From Actinomycetota bacterium (GTDB lineage: Bacteria; Actinomycetota; Coriobacteriia; Anaerosomatales; UBA912): a DNA stretch of 36,753 nt. Position 1 is the stretch's first letter. Each line of letters starts with the position of its first letter. The translations under genes were made by a program, and so were the position numbers. Below are positions 18,538-28,021 of this stretch, one piece after another. The notes under the pieces are model-generated. The model worked only from the letters and a program-made list of their open reading frames with translations. It had not been told where the DNA came from and did no database searches. The stretch covers positions 1 to 36,753 of the forward strand of contig JAGXSC010000024.1 of NCBI GenBank assembly GCA_018334075.1. The letters run 5' to 3'.

Positions 18538-19503
18538 TTAGTCCATACGCACCCAGAACCTCTCGGCTCCCGTACGGTAGACGGTCTCGATAAATCTTAC
18601 CGTCCCGGTCTTGCCGTCCATTGCGATGGAGTGTGTGCGTGATCCGGCTCCGAAGTATTTTACGCCGCGCAGCATCTCTCCGTCCGTCACTCCAGTGGCG
18701 ATAAACGCTGCCTCGTCGGTTGCTACCAGGCAGTCCATTGTCAGCACACCATCGATGTCGCACTGCGTCATCTTGAGAGCTCGGGCCCTCTCTTCTTCGC
18801 TGCGGAAAGCGAAGCGACCCATGAAGCAACCCCCTATGCAGCGCATCGCCGCGCAGGCAAGCACTCCTTCAGGTGCGGCGCCGATTCCCAGATAAAGGTG
18901 TATTCCCGTGCCCTCGATCGAGGTTGCCACGGCGCCAAAGACATCACCATCGGAGATCAGACGGATTCTTGCGCCTGTCTGCCTTACCTCGCTGATAAGC
19001 GAAGCATGCCGAGGCCTGTCCAAAATACACACAACGATGTCTTCGACAGGGCGACTTAGCGTCTTGGCGACAGCTATTACGTTTTCTGTCGGGGTGGCAT
19101 CGATGTGAACCGCATCAGCGGCTAGTGGGCCTACCGCGATCTTGTTCATGTACGTATCCGGAGCATGAAGCAGAGTACCTTCCGGCGCAAAGGCGAGTAC
19201 GGCCAAAGAGTTCGGCTGGCCGTTTGCGGTAAGATTGGTGCCCTCCAAGGGATCCACAGCGATGTCGATACGCTCGCCTCCGGAGCCAACCTCCTCGCCG
19301 ATAAAAAGCATCGGAGCCTCGTCTCTCTCCCCTTCTCCGATCACAATCCGGCCGGAGATATCGAGGCCGTTAAATGAGGCGCGCATCGCTTCGACCGCAG
19401 CTCTGTCGGCAGCGTGCTTGTCACCCTTGCCCATCCATCGACCTGCGGCCAGCGCTGCGGCTTCGGTAACCTCGAGCATCTCAACGATCCTTGTGCTTCG
19501 CAT
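18538..19503 (-). CDS. glpX: Class II fructose-1,6-bisphosphatase
   Basis: Metal-dependent phosphatase of gluconeogenesis that converts fructose 1,6-bisphosphate to fructose 6-phosphate. The 321-residue protein has GRWMGKGDKHAAD near the N-terminus, GEGERDEAPMLFIGE, the DPLEGTN metal/phosphate motif near 85-91, RPRH, and SDGDVFGAVAT. All are GlpX hallmarks and none belong to class I enzymes. The ATG at 19503 is preceded by a strong AAGGAGG seven bases upstream. It is the last gene of the metK-priA-def-fmt-rsmB-glpX run, 12 bases after rsmB. Why a gluconeogenic enzyme sits here is not clear from the sequence. Confidence 0.95.
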   Translation of the reverse strand: MRSTRIVEMLEVTEAAALAAGRWMGKGDKHAADRAAVEAMRASFNGLDISGRIVIGEGERDEAPMLFIGEEVGSGGERIDIAVDPLEGTNLTANGQPNSLAVLAFAPEGTLLHAPDTYMNKIAVGPLAADAVHIDATPTENVIAVAKTLSRPVEDIVVCILDRPRHASLISEVRQTGARIRLISDGDVFGAVATSIEGTGIHLYLGIGAAPEGVLACAAMRCIGGCFMGRFAFRSEEERARALKMTQCDIDGVLTMDCLVATDEAAFIATGVTDGEMLRGVKYFGAGSRTHSIAMDGKTGTVRFIETVYRTGAERFWVRMD

Positions 19504-19515
19504 AACTCGTCCTCC

Positions 19516-20892
19516 TTACAATGCCGTCGGCAGCGGCTTTCTCCTGAGCGCCGCCGCAAAATGACCATCGGGACCGTCAGTTGACGGCCACGTCGCAAAC
19601 ACTCCCTCTTGTGCCGCCGAGGAGATCAAACTCCACTCGGCCGGCAGCAGAAGGTCTACCTTCACAAACTCCTCCCCGGTGCTCGTAGAGAGAAAATCAT
19701 CCACGACCTGGTCGTTCTCCTCGGAAAAGACCGTACACGTCGAGTACACCACGAAACCCCCGGGCCGGACAAGTCTGGCGGCAGAGTCGAGCAGCTTTGC
19801 GCCCAGAGCAGCCAACCGCGAGATATCGGCGGTGTTCATCCGCCAACGCTTTTCGGGATTGCGACGCAAGGTGCCTGCCCCACTGCACGGCGCGTCGACG
19901 AAGGCGACGTCGACCGGTCCTCCTGTCGCCGAGATCAGCTCATCGAAGTCGGTGGCATCAGCGCGTATCGCCGTTACCTTAGGGACGCCAAGATCACGCA
20001 TCCGGTTGCGCAGCACCTCAACCTTGAACTCGTGTAGGTCAACCGCGATGATCTCGGCCAGGCCGCCTTTCCGAAGCGCGTTGGCCTGCATCAGCAAGGT
20101 CTTGCTCCCTCTACCGGCGCCGATGTCGGCGACTCGCATTCCCGGCTCGATCGGCGCCATCGCCACAATCGCCTGCGCCGCCATATCGACTACCACTCCG
20201 CGACCAGCCGCAATCGCAGTCGAGGCAAGCGCAAGCGCTGGCGGATCACAGCGGAAACACCCGGGAGGGCCACACTTGAGCAGATCGGCACCGGATTCGC
20301 GCACCATCTCGATAAGCGCATCTTCCTCGCCGAGAAACGGGTTGTGCGAGACGTAAACAGGAGCCGAGGAGGCGTGTGCATCCATGAAATCCATCGCACA
20401 TTGAACGCCTGACTTTGCAGCCAGACGATCAGCAAGCCACCCGGGAAAGCCCCTTAGGCGAGCGCGGGCTGAAAGCTCCACTTCCGGATCTCCAAAGGGA
20501 AAGTCTGGCGCGTCCTTTGCGACCTTGCGAAGAACGGCGTTGGCCAGCGCCTTTGCGCGCGGGTTCACCGCCCCTGCCAGTTCCACAGCCTGATGCACCG
20601 CCGCGTGCGCGGGTGTATCGAGGAAGAGCAGCTCATAGGTCGCAATCCGAAGCACATCCATTAATTGCGGCTGGAGTCTGTCGGGGGCGCTAAGGTGACG
20701 GGCGAGAATCTCGTCGAGCACGCCTCCCATCTCGAGAGTTCCTAGAGCAAGCCGGGTCGCAAGAGCAATTTCCCGCGTTTCCGCGGTGCTCCCTTTAAGC
20801 TCCGAGGCAAGCGCCTCGTGGGCCCATGCGCCGTCGCGCCTAACTCTGCCGACCACTTTCAGTGCTATCTTGCGCGCGTAGGTACCGCTCAT
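19516..20892 (-). CDS. rsmB: 16S rRNA m5C967 methyltransferase RsmB (Sun/Fmu)
   Basis: SAM-dependent methyltransferase for C967 of 16S rRNA. From the ATG at 20892 it has 458 residues: a NusB-like RNA-binding N-terminal domain (about 1-140) and a Rossmann methyltransferase domain with DIGAGRGSKTLL, the releasing cysteine in DAPCSGAGTLRRNPEKRW and the catalytic cysteine in YSTCTVFSEEND. The ATG overlaps the fmt stop (ATGA), as is usual for fmt-rsmB. A longer in-frame reading that starts inside fmt is rejected. Confidence 0.95.
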   Translation of the reverse strand: MSGTYARKIALKVVGRVRRDGAWAHEALASELKGSTAETREIALATRLALGTLEMGGVLDEILARHLSAPDRLQPQLMDVLRIATYELLFLDTPAHAAVHQAVELAGAVNPRAKALANAVLRKVAKDAPDFPFGDPEVELSARARLRGFPGWLADRLAAKSGVQCAMDFMDAHASSAPVYVSHNPFLGEEDALIEMVRESGADLLKCGPPGCFRCDPPALALASTAIAAGRGVVVDMAAQAIVAMAPIEPGMRVADIGAGRGSKTLLMQANALRKGGLAEIIAVDLHEFKVEVLRNRMRDLGVPKVTAIRADATDFDELISATGGPVDVAFVDAPCSGAGTLRRNPEKRWRMNTADISRLAALGAKLLDSAARLVRPGGFVVYSTCTVFSEENDQVVDDFLSTSTGEEFVKVDLLLPAEWSLISSAAQEGVFATWPSTDGPDGHFAAALRRKPLPTAL

Positions 20893-21812
20893 GACACCGA
20901 CGACCATCTTTCCTCGGCCGAGATGCGACGACCGCAAGCGAACGCTCCTCCATCCACCGGCGCCTTTCCTGCCGCCTTCACCCTGTCGAGCCATAGTGCG
21001 CCGTCGGTAAAGCCTGCCAACAGGCCGCCGGAGACCGCCTTTAGCTCACCCGCGCCGATCTTCTCCTCGGCGATACGCGCACGAGCGACCTCGACAGGAC
21101 ACTCCCCGATCATCATTTTGGCGCGCGCACTTGCCGAGGAAACCCGTATTCGCCGCAGGGCTTCGGTGGCAAAGAGTCCTGGCTCGAGTCTCACATCATC
21201 ATCGGTGATCTTTCCGGCGTATGTGGCCTTCGAGTCATCCTGCGGCGACCAGCTTAGCGTTTGCGCTCGAAGCTCAGAGAGCGTCTCGATCAAGGCCTCA
21301 GCGCCGAGAAGAGAAAGCTCGCCGGTAAGCTCGTCGAGGTACTTGTCCGCCACACGAGTCGAGCGCACAGCAGCGGTCGGGCCGGTATCAAGACCCTCCT
21401 CCATCAGCATGATCGTAACGCCGGTAATCTCGTCACCTTCAAGGATGGCGCGGTGCACCGGAGCCGCTCCGCGGTGCCGGGGCAACAGCGAGGCGTGGAC
21501 ATTTATGCAGCCCAGCGGCGGAATCTCGAGCACCTCGGCAGGAAGAATGAGTCCGTATGCGGCCACACAGATAGCATCCGGCGCGTACTTTCGCAAAGTC
21601 GCCGTCGCACTCTCGCTTCGAAGCGTTTGTGGCTGCTCTACCGGAATTCCATGTGCAAGCGCAACGGTTTTGACCGGAGTCGACACCAGGTTCTTGCCGC
21701 GGCCACGGACGCAATCCGGCCTAGTGTAAACCGCGACAACCTCGTGATGGTCGCGAAGCGCCTCAAGTGAAGGTACAGCAAACTCAGGTGAGCCCATAAA
21801 CAAGACGCGCAT
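20889..21812 (-). CDS. fmt: Methionyl-tRNA formyltransferase
   Basis: Transfers a formyl group from 10-formyl-tetrahydrofolate to initiator Met-tRNA. The 307-residue protein starts MRVLFMGSPEFAVPSLEAL and carries the active-site stretch NVHASLLPRHRGAAPVHRAI (Asn and His near 106-108) and the EGLDTGP loop near 144, then the C-terminal OB-fold domain. GAGGGG lies five bases before the ATG. It sits 23 bases after def, the usual partner, and overlaps rsmB. Confidence 0.96.
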   Translation of the reverse strand: MRVLFMGSPEFAVPSLEALRDHHEVVAVYTRPDCVRGRGKNLVSTPVKTVALAHGIPVEQPQTLRSESATATLRKYAPDAICVAAYGLILPAEVLEIPPLGCINVHASLLPRHRGAAPVHRAILEGDEITGVTIMLMEEGLDTGPTAAVRSTRVADKYLDELTGELSLLGAEALIETLSELRAQTLSWSPQDDSKATYAGKITDDDVRLEPGLFATEALRRIRVSSASARAKMMIGECPVEVARARIAEEKIGAGELKAVSGGLLAGFTDGALWLDRVKAAGKAPVDGGAFACGRRISAEERWSSVS

Positions 21813-21835
21813 GTAAGCCCCTCACACTTTCAGCG

Positions 21836-22324
21836 TCATCGGGATTGTATCAATTCGTTGTACCTTCTGATCGCGGCCTTTCGATCCTCTAGTGTGGCGC
21901 GATCCAGGATCAGTACACCATCAAGGTGATCGATCTCGTGCTGCAACACTCTGGCTAGCAGCTCGTCCGCCTCGATTCTTATGGTGTTTCCAGAGATGTC
22001 CTCGGCCTCACATGTCACCGAGGCCGGCCTCTCGATAGGCACATCGACTCCGGGAACCGACAGGCAGCCCTCCTCAACCACAACATTTTCCGAGGAGCAG
22101 GCCACAATCCTCGGGTTGCACAACGCTACAAGTTCCTCACCAAGATCGTAGACCATGACCCTTTTGAGGACACCGATCTGGGTTGCAGCCAAGCCGATGC
22201 CCTGAGCGGCATACATAGCCTTGGCCATGGTGGCGATCAAGCGCTTCAGATCGGGATCGCGCTTCGGATCCACCTCTGTCGCCGCTTCTTTCAGTGCTGG
22301 GCTTGGATAACTGACGATGTTCAT
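21836..22324 (-). CDS. def: Peptide deformylase
   Basis: Fe/Zn metalloenzyme that removes the formyl group from nascent proteins. All three motifs are present in 162 residues: GIGLAATQIG at 42-51, EGCLSVPG at 85-92 with metal ligand C87, and QHEIDHLDG at 128-136 with ligands H129 and H133 and catalytic E130. It follows priA after 40 bases and precedes fmt by 23 bases, pairing formylation with deformylation. Confidence 0.97.
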   Translation of the reverse strand: MNIVSYPSPALKEAATEVDPKRDPDLKRLIATMAKAMYAAQGIGLAATQIGVLKRVMVYDLGEELVALCNPRIVACSSENVVVEEGCLSVPGVDVPIERPASVTCEAEDISGNTIRIEADELLARVLQHEIDHLDGVLILDRATLEDRKAAIRRYNELIQSR

Positions 22325-22364
22325 GCGAAATATTGTACCTTTCCTGCGCTTGCCTGCCGAATAC

Positions 22365-24620
22365 TCACAGAGTGTCTACCGGATCGACATCTATCGCCAG
22401 CTTTACGCCCTTGAAGCGAAACGTCCCTAAAGCCTCGCGCAATAGCTCCGGCACTCCTTCCCTTGCCGAGGACTTCAGAAGAATCCGCCAGCGCCAGGCG
22501 CTCTTGACCCGCCTGATGGGAGATGGTCCCGGGCCAAGAACCTGCACATCCGCGCCGGCGCGCGCGGTAAGGACGCTTGCCGCCTGAATGGCCGCCTGCT
22601 GCACCGATTGCTCATCCGGACCCGAGAAGATGATATGCGCCAGTCGAGCGAAGGGCGGGTAGCCAAGCTCGGCTCTGGCCTGCTTTTCCTCGGAAAGGAA
22701 ATCTTCCCGCCTCCCGCTAGCGACTGCCCTGATCGCATGATGGCCAGGCCAGTAGCTCTGGATGACTACTCGGCCCGCCTTGTCGCCTCGGCCAGCCCGG
22801 CCCGATACCTGCGCGAGCATCTGGTAGGTTCGCTCGGGAGCAAGGAAATCCGGAAAGCGCAGGGTCGTATCGGCGTTTAGCACCCCTACCAACGTGACCT
22901 CGGGGTAGTCTAGTCCCTTGGCGACCATCTGCGTCCCCAACAAAATACCGGTCTTTAGCGACTCGAACCTGGCCAGACAGCGCTCGTGACCGCCCTTCCC
23001 CCGGGTAGTATCCGCATCCATGCGAACTACCGGTAGCTGCGGAAAGCGCTCGGCAAGCTCCGCTTCCACCCGCTGTGTTCCCGCGCCGAATTTCCGCAGA
23101 AACACACTGCCGCACTGCGGGCAAGCTGCGGGAACCGCCCTGTGTGCGCCGCAATAGTGGCAGGCCAGCACAGGATTCTGGTCATGATACGTCATCGATA
23201 TCGAACACGATCCGCACATCGGCACATGGCCGCAGTTCCGACAGAGTAAGAATGAGGCGAAACCGCGCCGGTTCAGGAGCAGCACCGCCTTGTCCTTCTC
23301 CTCGGCGATCTTTTGAAGCGCCGAGATAAGCTCACGGGAGAACATCGAGCGATGCCCCTCTTCGAACTCCCTGGTCATGTCAACGACGCTCACACTCGGC
23401 TGAGGTCTGTCCCCAACGCGCCTAGGCAGTGCAACCAGGGTGTAGCGACCGCTATCGACCCTGCTCAGAGTCTCCATTGATGGCGTCGCGCTTCCAAGCA
23501 CCAACACGGCCCCTCTTGCCAGCGCCATGCGCTCAGCGACTTCGCGAGCGTGATACCGTGGCGAGGAGCCCTGTTTGTAGGAGTTGTCGTGCTCTTCGTC
23601 AATAATGATAAGAGCGAGATCACGAACGGGCGCAAACAAGGCTGACCGCGCGCCAACCGCAATTTTCGCTTCGCCAGAGCGAAGTCGATCCCACTCATCG
23701 AACCTCTCGCCTGCCGACAGGCGACTGTGCAAGACTGCAACATCATCGCCAAATCGCGAACGAAAACGACCTACGGTCTGCGGGGTGAGCGATATCTCGG
23801 GAACCAGCGCTATCGAACCGTGGCCTGCTTGAAGCGCGGCCTCTATCGCTTGCAGGTACACCTCAGTCTTGCCCGATCCAGTCACCCCGTCGAGAACGAG
23901 AGTGCCGCGTCGGACGCGATATGCCGCCAAGATTGCGTCGAGCGCTTCTTGTTGCCCTTCTGTAAGCTCCGAGGGCCGATGCGCGGGATAGTCACGCGAC
24001 TCCGGCCTTCGGTAACTTCGGCGAGTCTCGACAGCGAGAACACCGGCGCGCGTCAGGGTCGCGATCGCCGAAGACGCGCCTGGCCCTATCATCGCCCGCA
24101 GCTCGACAGCGGAAAGCGGTCCCGCGCGCAAGGCGTCCAGCAGTGCCCACTGATTTGTGGCAGCCCTGCTCGGCGTATAGGCCGAATCAACGATCGAAAC
24201 CCAGCGCTCCTCCTTCGCCCGAGTTTGCGTAGCACCACCGAAGCGCGATGGGCCCTGCGCCGAGGCGCTCGTACCGGAAGCCTTAGAGCGACCAGGCGGG
24301 AGAAAGAGCTTTACCGCCTCGGAAAGCGAGCAGACGTACTCGTTGGCGATCCACTCGGCCAGATCCGCTGCCGCCTCGTCAAAGAGTGGCTCGCCGAGAA
24401 CCTCGCGAATCGGACTCGCGTCACAGTGCTGGGTGGAGGCGGAAAGGCCGCAAACCCAACCTGCGAGCTTGCGACCCGAAAATTCGACCAGAACGGGCGA
24501 TCCAATCTCGATCTTGCCCACCAAAGCCGAAGGTATCCGGTAGTCGAACGCACCAGATACCGCCCGGGCGGGCACATCGACGATCACACGAGCGAAACTC
24601 TTCTGAATACAATCATCCAT
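22365..24620 (-). CDS. priA: Primosomal helicase PriA
   Basis: 3'-5' helicase that restarts stalled replication forks. From the ATG at 24620 it has 751 residues: the N-terminal 3'BD (about 1-100), a winged-helix part, a helicase core with Walker [15 protein letters not shown] and DEEH in [12 protein letters not shown], the zinc-binding insert with paired cysteines (CRNCGH, CGSC, CHYCG, CPQCGS), and the C-terminal domain. Both helicase motifs and all eight cysteines appear intact. The ATG overlaps the metK stop region by eight bases. A reading with 28 more N-terminal residues lies inside metK and is rejected. Confidence 0.95.
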   Translation of the reverse strand: MDDCIQKSFARVIVDVPARAVSGAFDYRIPSALVGKIEIGSPVLVEFSGRKLAGWVCGLSASTQHCDASPIREVLGEPLFDEAAADLAEWIANEYVCSLSEAVKLFLPPGRSKASGTSASAQGPSRFGGATQTRAKEERWVSIVDSAYTPSRAATNQWALLDALRAGPLSAVELRAMIGPGASSAIATLTRAGVLAVETRRSYRRPESRDYPAHRPSELTEGQQEALDAILAAYRVRRGTLVLDGVTGSGKTEVYLQAIEAALQAGHGSIALVPEISLTPQTVGRFRSRFGDDVAVLHSRLSAGERFDEWDRLRSGEAKIAVGARSALFAPVRDLALIIIDEEHDNSYKQGSSPRYHAREVAERMALARGAVLVLGSATPSMETLSRVDSGRYTLVALPRRVGDRPQPSVSVVDMTREFEEGHRSMFSRELISALQKIAEEKDKAVLLLNRRGFASFLLCRNCGHVPMCGSCSISMTYHDQNPVLACHYCGAHRAVPAACPQCGSVFLRKFGAGTQRVEAELAERFPQLPVVRMDADTTRGKGGHERCLARFESLKTGILLGTQMVAKGLDYPEVTLVGVLNADTTLRFPDFLAPERTYQMLAQVSGRAGRGDKAGRVVIQSYWPGHHAIRAVASGRREDFLSEEKQARAELGYPPFARLAHIIFSGPDEQSVQQAAIQAASVLTARAGADVQVLGPGPSPIRRVKSAWRWRILLKSSAREGVPELLREALGTFRFKGVKLAIDVDPVDTL

Positions 24621-25872
24621 CAAGCCCGGCTGCCTCGGCGAGCGCCTGTGCCTTGTCCGTGCGCTCCCAAGTGAAATCCCTGTCTGCTCTGCCGAAGTGA
24701 CCATAAGCGGCGGTCTTGCGATAGATTGGACGGCGCAGATCGAGATCGCGAATTATCGCTCCCGGCCGAAGATCGAATACCGAAGCGATCGCTGCCTCTA
24801 TGTTCTTTTCGGACACCTTGGCTGTGCCGAAGGTCTCCACAAAAACCGAAAGAGGATGCGAAACGCCTATCGCGTAAGCCAGCTGTATCTCACAACGGTC
24901 AGCGAGTTCGGCCGCGACCACATTTTTCGCGACCCATCTGGCCGCATAGGCAGCGGAGCGATCGACCTTCGTGCAGTCCTTGCCGGAGAACGCGCCTCCT
25001 CCATGCCTTCCCATGCCGCCATAGGTGTCTACGATAATCTTGCGACCCGTAAGGCCGGTATCTCCCATCGGGCCGCCGATAACAAAGCGTCCGGTGGGAT
25101 TGACGTATATCTCGGAATTTTCATGGCTTATGTTCTCAAGCTCGAAAACGGGCCTGATGACGTGCTCGATCAGATCCGGCCTAAGCAGGTCCTCGATGTC
25201 GACTCCATCAGCGTGCTGTGTGGAGATCAGGACCTTGTCGACCGCGACCGGAACATCATCGACGTAGCGGACGGTGACCTGAGTCTTGCCATCAGGGCGC
25301 AGGTACGGCAACACTCCGCCCTTACGCACGGCCGTAAGCCTTTCCGCGAGGCGGTGCGCAAGGTAGATCGGCATCGGCATGAACTGCGAGGTCTCGCGGC
25401 AGGCGTACCCGAACATCATGCCCTGATCGCCCGCGCCGATGGTGTCGAGCGGATCCGAGTGCATCCCGTGTTGCACCTCGAACGACTCGTCGACTCCCAT
25501 GGCGATATCCGCACTCTGCTCATGGATCGAGGTCACGACTCCGCATGTCTCGTGGTCGAAGCCGTATTTGGCTCGGGTATATCCAATATCGGCGATGACC
25601 TCACGCACGATTGAAGGAACATCCACGTAAGCGTGGGTGCGTATCTCGCCGGACACCACCACAAGTCCGGTGGTGATGAGTGTCTCGCAAGCCACCCTGA
25701 CATACTCGGGACTTGCAGGCTGACCCGCCGGCGAGACGAAGCCCGCGTCGGCCAGCTCGGTTTCGCGCTGAATGATAGCGTCGAGAATGGCGTCGGACAC
25801 CTGGTCGCAAATCTTGTCCGGATGCCCTTCGGTGACCGACTCGGAAGTGAACAGGTAATCGCGCTTGGCCAT
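24613..25872 (-). CDS. metK: S-adenosylmethionine synthetase
   Basis: Makes SAM from methionine and ATP. The 419-residue protein has [20 protein letters not shown] (20 residues near the start), the [12 protein letters not shown] motif, and the [19 protein letters not shown] loop typical of the family. The ATG at 25872 has AAGGAGG upstream; a longer in-frame reading extends into the leader and is rejected. It is the first gene of an operon whose 5' leader carries a SAM-I riboswitch and terminator, so it is probably turned off when SAM is plentiful. The downstream genes priA, def, fmt, rsmB and glpX may share the transcript. Confidence 0.97.
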   Translation of the reverse strand: MAKRDYLFTSESVTEGHPDKICDQVSDAILDAIIQRETELADAGFVSPAGQPASPEYVRVACETLITTGLVVVSGEIRTHAYVDVPSIVREVIADIGYTRAKYGFDHETCGVVTSIHEQSADIAMGVDESFEVQHGMHSDPLDTIGAGDQGMMFGYACRETSQFMPMPIYLAHRLAERLTAVRKGGVLPYLRPDGKTQVTVRYVDDVPVAVDKVLISTQHADGVDIEDLLRPDLIEHVIRPVFELENISHENSEIYVNPTGRFVIGGPMGDTGLTGRKIIVDTYGGMGRHGGGAFSGKDCTKVDRSAAYAARWVAKNVVAAELADRCEIQLAYAIGVSHPLSVFVETFGTAKVSEKNIEAAIASVFDLRPGAIIRDLDLRRPIYRKTAAYGHFGRADRDFTWERTDKAQALAEAAGLDG

Positions 25873-25927
25873 GTGCCCTCCTTGTGTTGACAGCAATTGC
25901 TCGAATCCGCTCGAAACGATTTGACGC

Positions 25928-25963
25928 AAAAAACAAACACCCCTGCCTGGGCTGGACAAGGGT
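25928..25963 (-). terminator. Riboswitch-controlled intrinsic terminator before metK
   Basis: On the minus strand ACCCTTG (25957-25963) pairs with CAGGGGT (25939-25945; one G-U), with two more pairs inside, followed by GTTTG and six Ts. The 5' arm segment CCCTTGTC (25955-25962) can instead pair over eight positions (two G-U) with GATGAGGG (25998-26005), which contains the 3' half of riboswitch helix P1. This is the usual SAM-off switch: SAM holds P1, frees the terminator arm and stops transcription. Confidence 0.88.
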
Positions 25964-25999
25964 CTCGCTACACCGGTAGGTTCTACCGAAAGCTCTTCC

Positions 26000-26127
26000 C
26001 TCATCTTCCAGGCGTAAGCCTGCCGAGAGTTGGCACCGCTTCGTCATTTTCGACGCCGGTTGCCGGGGTGTCATCGGGCTCGGTCCCTCGACCCTTTTGC
26101 GGCCTTATTCGACCGCCTCTAGATGAG
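26000..26127 (-). promoter_or_regulatory. SAM-I (S-box) riboswitch aptamer of the metK operon
   Basis: Minus-strand elements in order: P1 CTCATC (26122-26127) with GATGAG (26000-26005); TAGAG; an additional hairpin GCGGTC/GGCCGC (26111-26116 and 26099-26104) with loop GAATAA; P2 GGGT/ACCC around the kink-turn AGGGA...GATGA; the conserved CGGCAACC; P3 CGTC/GACG; GGTGCCAA; and P4 CAGGC/GCCTG followed by GAAGATGAG. The P2 loop CCGAG (26079-26083) is complementary over five bases to CTCGG between P3 and P4 (26023-26027), the pseudoknot position that in the B. subtilis yitJ type is CUGG/CCAG. This compensatory change supports a real fold. Ligand identity is by class, not measured. Confidence 0.92.
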
Positions 26128-26131
26128 TCGC

Positions 26132-26159
26132 TATATATTATCGCTTAAGTCAGTGACAA
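26132..26159 (-). promoter_or_regulatory. Candidate metK operon promoter
   Basis: Minus-strand TTGTCA (26154-26159) and TATATA (26132-26137) are 16 bases apart, and the riboswitch begins five bases after the -10. TAATAT, which overlaps it, is an alternative -10. Position just before the aptamer supports the call. Confidence 0.5.
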
Positions 26160-26259
26160 GTCACCCGGTAATTGCGTTCGATTCCCACAAATATACGCTG
26201 ATGCGTTGTACGATGTAGTACTGGTCAGGAAATATCTTTATTGCAAGGAGTAAACCGTA

Positions 26260-27729
26260 GTGTCTGAAACCGTAAGAGTAAGATTCGCGCCCAGCCCGAC
26301 AGGGCATCTCCACATCGGCGGAGCCAGAACCGCCATCTACAACTGGGCGTTCGCGCGCCATCACGGCGGAAGCTTCATCTTGAGAATCGACGATACCGAC
26401 AAGGAGCGCTCCACCGACGAGAACACACAGGCGATCCTCTCGGCGATGCGCTGGCTGGGTCTCGATTGGGACGAAGGCCCTGATGCCGGAGGAGAGTTCG
26501 GCCCCTACTCGCAGGCGTTACGCAAGAGCATCTACGACCAGGCGCTAAACGAGCTCAAGCTTGCAGGAAACACCTACCCGTGCTTCTGTGACTCTGCGCT
26601 ACTCGAGGCCAAGCGTGAGGCGGCCAGGGCCGCGAAAAAGTACTCAGGCTACGATCGCACCTGCCGAGACATACCCGCGCATGAGTCCGAGAGACGCATC
26701 GCGGCGGAAGAGCCGCACGTCTGGCGCATCAAAACACCGCTGGATCGTGGCGATATCGTCATCGATGACGTGATTCGCGGTCAGGTGACTTTCCCTCTCT
26801 CGGCGATGGATGATTTCGTCCTTGTTCGCACCGATACCTCGCCGACATACATGTTTGCAACCGTCGTAGATGACTGGCACATGGGTATAACCCACATCAT
26901 CCGAGGAGACGATCACCTCTCCAACACTCCTCGGCAAGTAATAGTCTTCGAGGCACTCGGCGCCAAGGCGCCTGTATTCGCCCACATGGGCCTGATCTTT
27001 GGCCCCGATGGCAAACGGCTATCGAAGCGCCACGGTGCCACCAGCGTCGAATCCTATCGGGAGATGGGCTACCTGCCTGAAGCCTTGCTCAACTATCTGG
27101 CGCTGCTTGGCTGGTCGCTTGATGAAGACAACATCTTCGACCGAGACACACTAGTGAGGCGCTTCGAGCTTTCCCGGGTCTCGAAGAACCCGGCAGTATG
27201 GGATATCGGCAAGCTTGAGTGGATGAACGGGGTGTACTTGCGTGAGATGACCGCCGAGGAGTTCATTTCGAAGGTCCTCCCACTCCTTGACGAAGCCGGT
27301 TTGATCGCCGAGGACCAGGTGAGTCGTTCTTCGGATTGGTTGCTAGAGTTGGCCCCGCTGGTATCCGAGCGCATCAAAAGGCTCGACGAGGTAGTCGAGA
27401 TGGTCGCGTTTCTCTTCACCGACGATCTGGTAATCGATGAGCGATCTTTCGATGCGGTGTTGGCCAAAGAGGGCGCATCCGATGCCCTAGAAGCGGTGGC
27501 ATCCGTTCTAAATGAGGTCGAGATGACGCCGGAAGCTGTCGAGGAAGCGATGCGAGAGGTACCGGGTAAGCTTGAACTCAAGCCCAAGCTTGTGTTTCAA
27601 GCCACCAGAGTCGCTGTGACTGGGTCTACGGTAAGCCCACCGTTGTTCGAGTCGATCGTGCTCCTTGGACGAGAAAGAGCTCTGAAGCGTGTTTGGGCAG
27701 CGGTTGACAGTATCAAGAAGCGCCGGTAG
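26260..27729 (+). CDS. gltX: Glutamyl-tRNA synthetase
   Basis: Class I synthetase that charges tRNA-Glu, and in organisms without GlnRS also charges tRNA-Gln with Glu for later amidation. The 489-residue protein has PSPTGHLHIGGART (residues 11-24), a zinc-site candidate C108-F-C110 with C135, WRIKTP, DHLSNTPRQ, and the KMSKS motif as KRLSKRHG near 252. The start is GTG at 26260, nine bases after AAGGAG. Two genes for its possible substrates, tRNA-Gln and tRNA-Glu, follow at once. Whether it discriminates between them cannot be told from these motifs. Confidence 0.97.
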   Translation: MSETVRVRFAPSPTGHLHIGGARTAIYNWAFARHHGGSFILRIDDTDKERSTDENTQAILSAMRWLGLDWDEGPDAGGEFGPYSQALRKSIYDQALNELKLAGNTYPCFCDSALLEAKREAARAAKKYSGYDRTCRDIPAHESERRIAAEEPHVWRIKTPLDRGDIVIDDVIRGQVTFPLSAMDDFVLVRTDTSPTYMFATVVDDWHMGITHIIRGDDHLSNTPRQVIVFEALGAKAPVFAHMGLIFGPDGKRLSKRHGATSVESYREMGYLPEALLNYLALLGWSLDEDNIFDRDTLVRRFELSRVSKNPAVWDIGKLEWMNGVYLREMTAEEFISKVLPLLDEAGLIAEDQVSRSSDWLLELAPLVSERIKRLDEVVEMVAFLFTDDLVIDERSFDAVLAKEGASDALEAVASVLNEVEMTPEAVEEAMREVPGKLELKPKLVFQATRVAVTGSTVSPPLFESIVLLGRERALKRVWAAVDSIKKRR

Positions 27730-27764
27730 CATACCAATTCGCGTTTACTAGTGCGCAACAGTAC

Positions 27765-27840
27765 TGGGGTATGGTGTAACTGGCAACACGTCGGATTCTG
27801 GTTCCGAAGAGTCTAGGTTCGAGCCCTAGTACCCCAGCCA
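27765..27840 (+). tRNA. tRNA-Gln (anticodon CTG)
   Basis: 76 bases including an encoded CCA. Acceptor TGGGGTA (27765-27771) pairs with TACCCCA (27830-27836), discriminator G, then CCA. The anticodon stem TCGGA/TCCGA holds the loop TTCTGGT, anticodon CTG. The T arm GGTTCGAGCC is standard. Confidence 0.97.
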
Positions 27841-27846
27841 CTGCAT

Positions 27847-27922
27847 GGCCCGTTCGTCTAGAGGCCTAGGACACCGCCCTCTCAAGGCGGAGGCACGGGT
27901 TCGAACCCCGTACGGGCTACCA
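27847..27922 (+). tRNA. tRNA-Glu (anticodon CTC)
   Basis: 76 bases with encoded CCA. Acceptor GGCCCGT (27847-27853) pairs with ACGGGCT (27912-27918; first pair G-U), discriminator A, then CCA. The anticodon stem CCGCC/GGCGG holds the loop CTCTCAA, anticodon CTC. It begins six bases after tRNA-Gln, so both probably come from one transcript. Confidence 0.97.
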
Positions 27923-27940
27923 AGCTTCACCCTGGCTTCA

Positions 27941-27979
27941 TGCGCCCACTTTCGGCGCACACTTGAAGTGTCCCTTTTT
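27941..27979 (+). terminator. Possible terminator after the tRNA genes
   Basis: Hairpin TGCGCC (27941-27946) with GGCGCA (27954-27959), then a small ACACTTGAAGTGT dyad (27959-27971) followed by CCC and five Ts (27975-27979). The second hairpin is weak, so termination may be partial. Confidence 0.4.
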
Positions 27980-28009
27980 CGCGACATTTATCCCACTTGC
28001 ACAAGCTGC

Positions 28010-28015
28010 TAGAAT
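28010..28015 (+). promoter_or_regulatory. rnpB -10 box
   Basis: TAGAAT matches the -10 consensus at five of six positions and lies seven bases before the first paired base of RNase P helix P1. No good -35 is visible at 17 bases (TTTATC there). Confidence 0.5.
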
Positions 28016-28021
28016 AGTCGA

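Noticed and set aside
23727-25614. Two plus-strand open frames of about 305-315 codons opposite priA and metK
   Set aside because: Both lie fully over conserved priA/metK codons and show no domain; treated as shadow frames.
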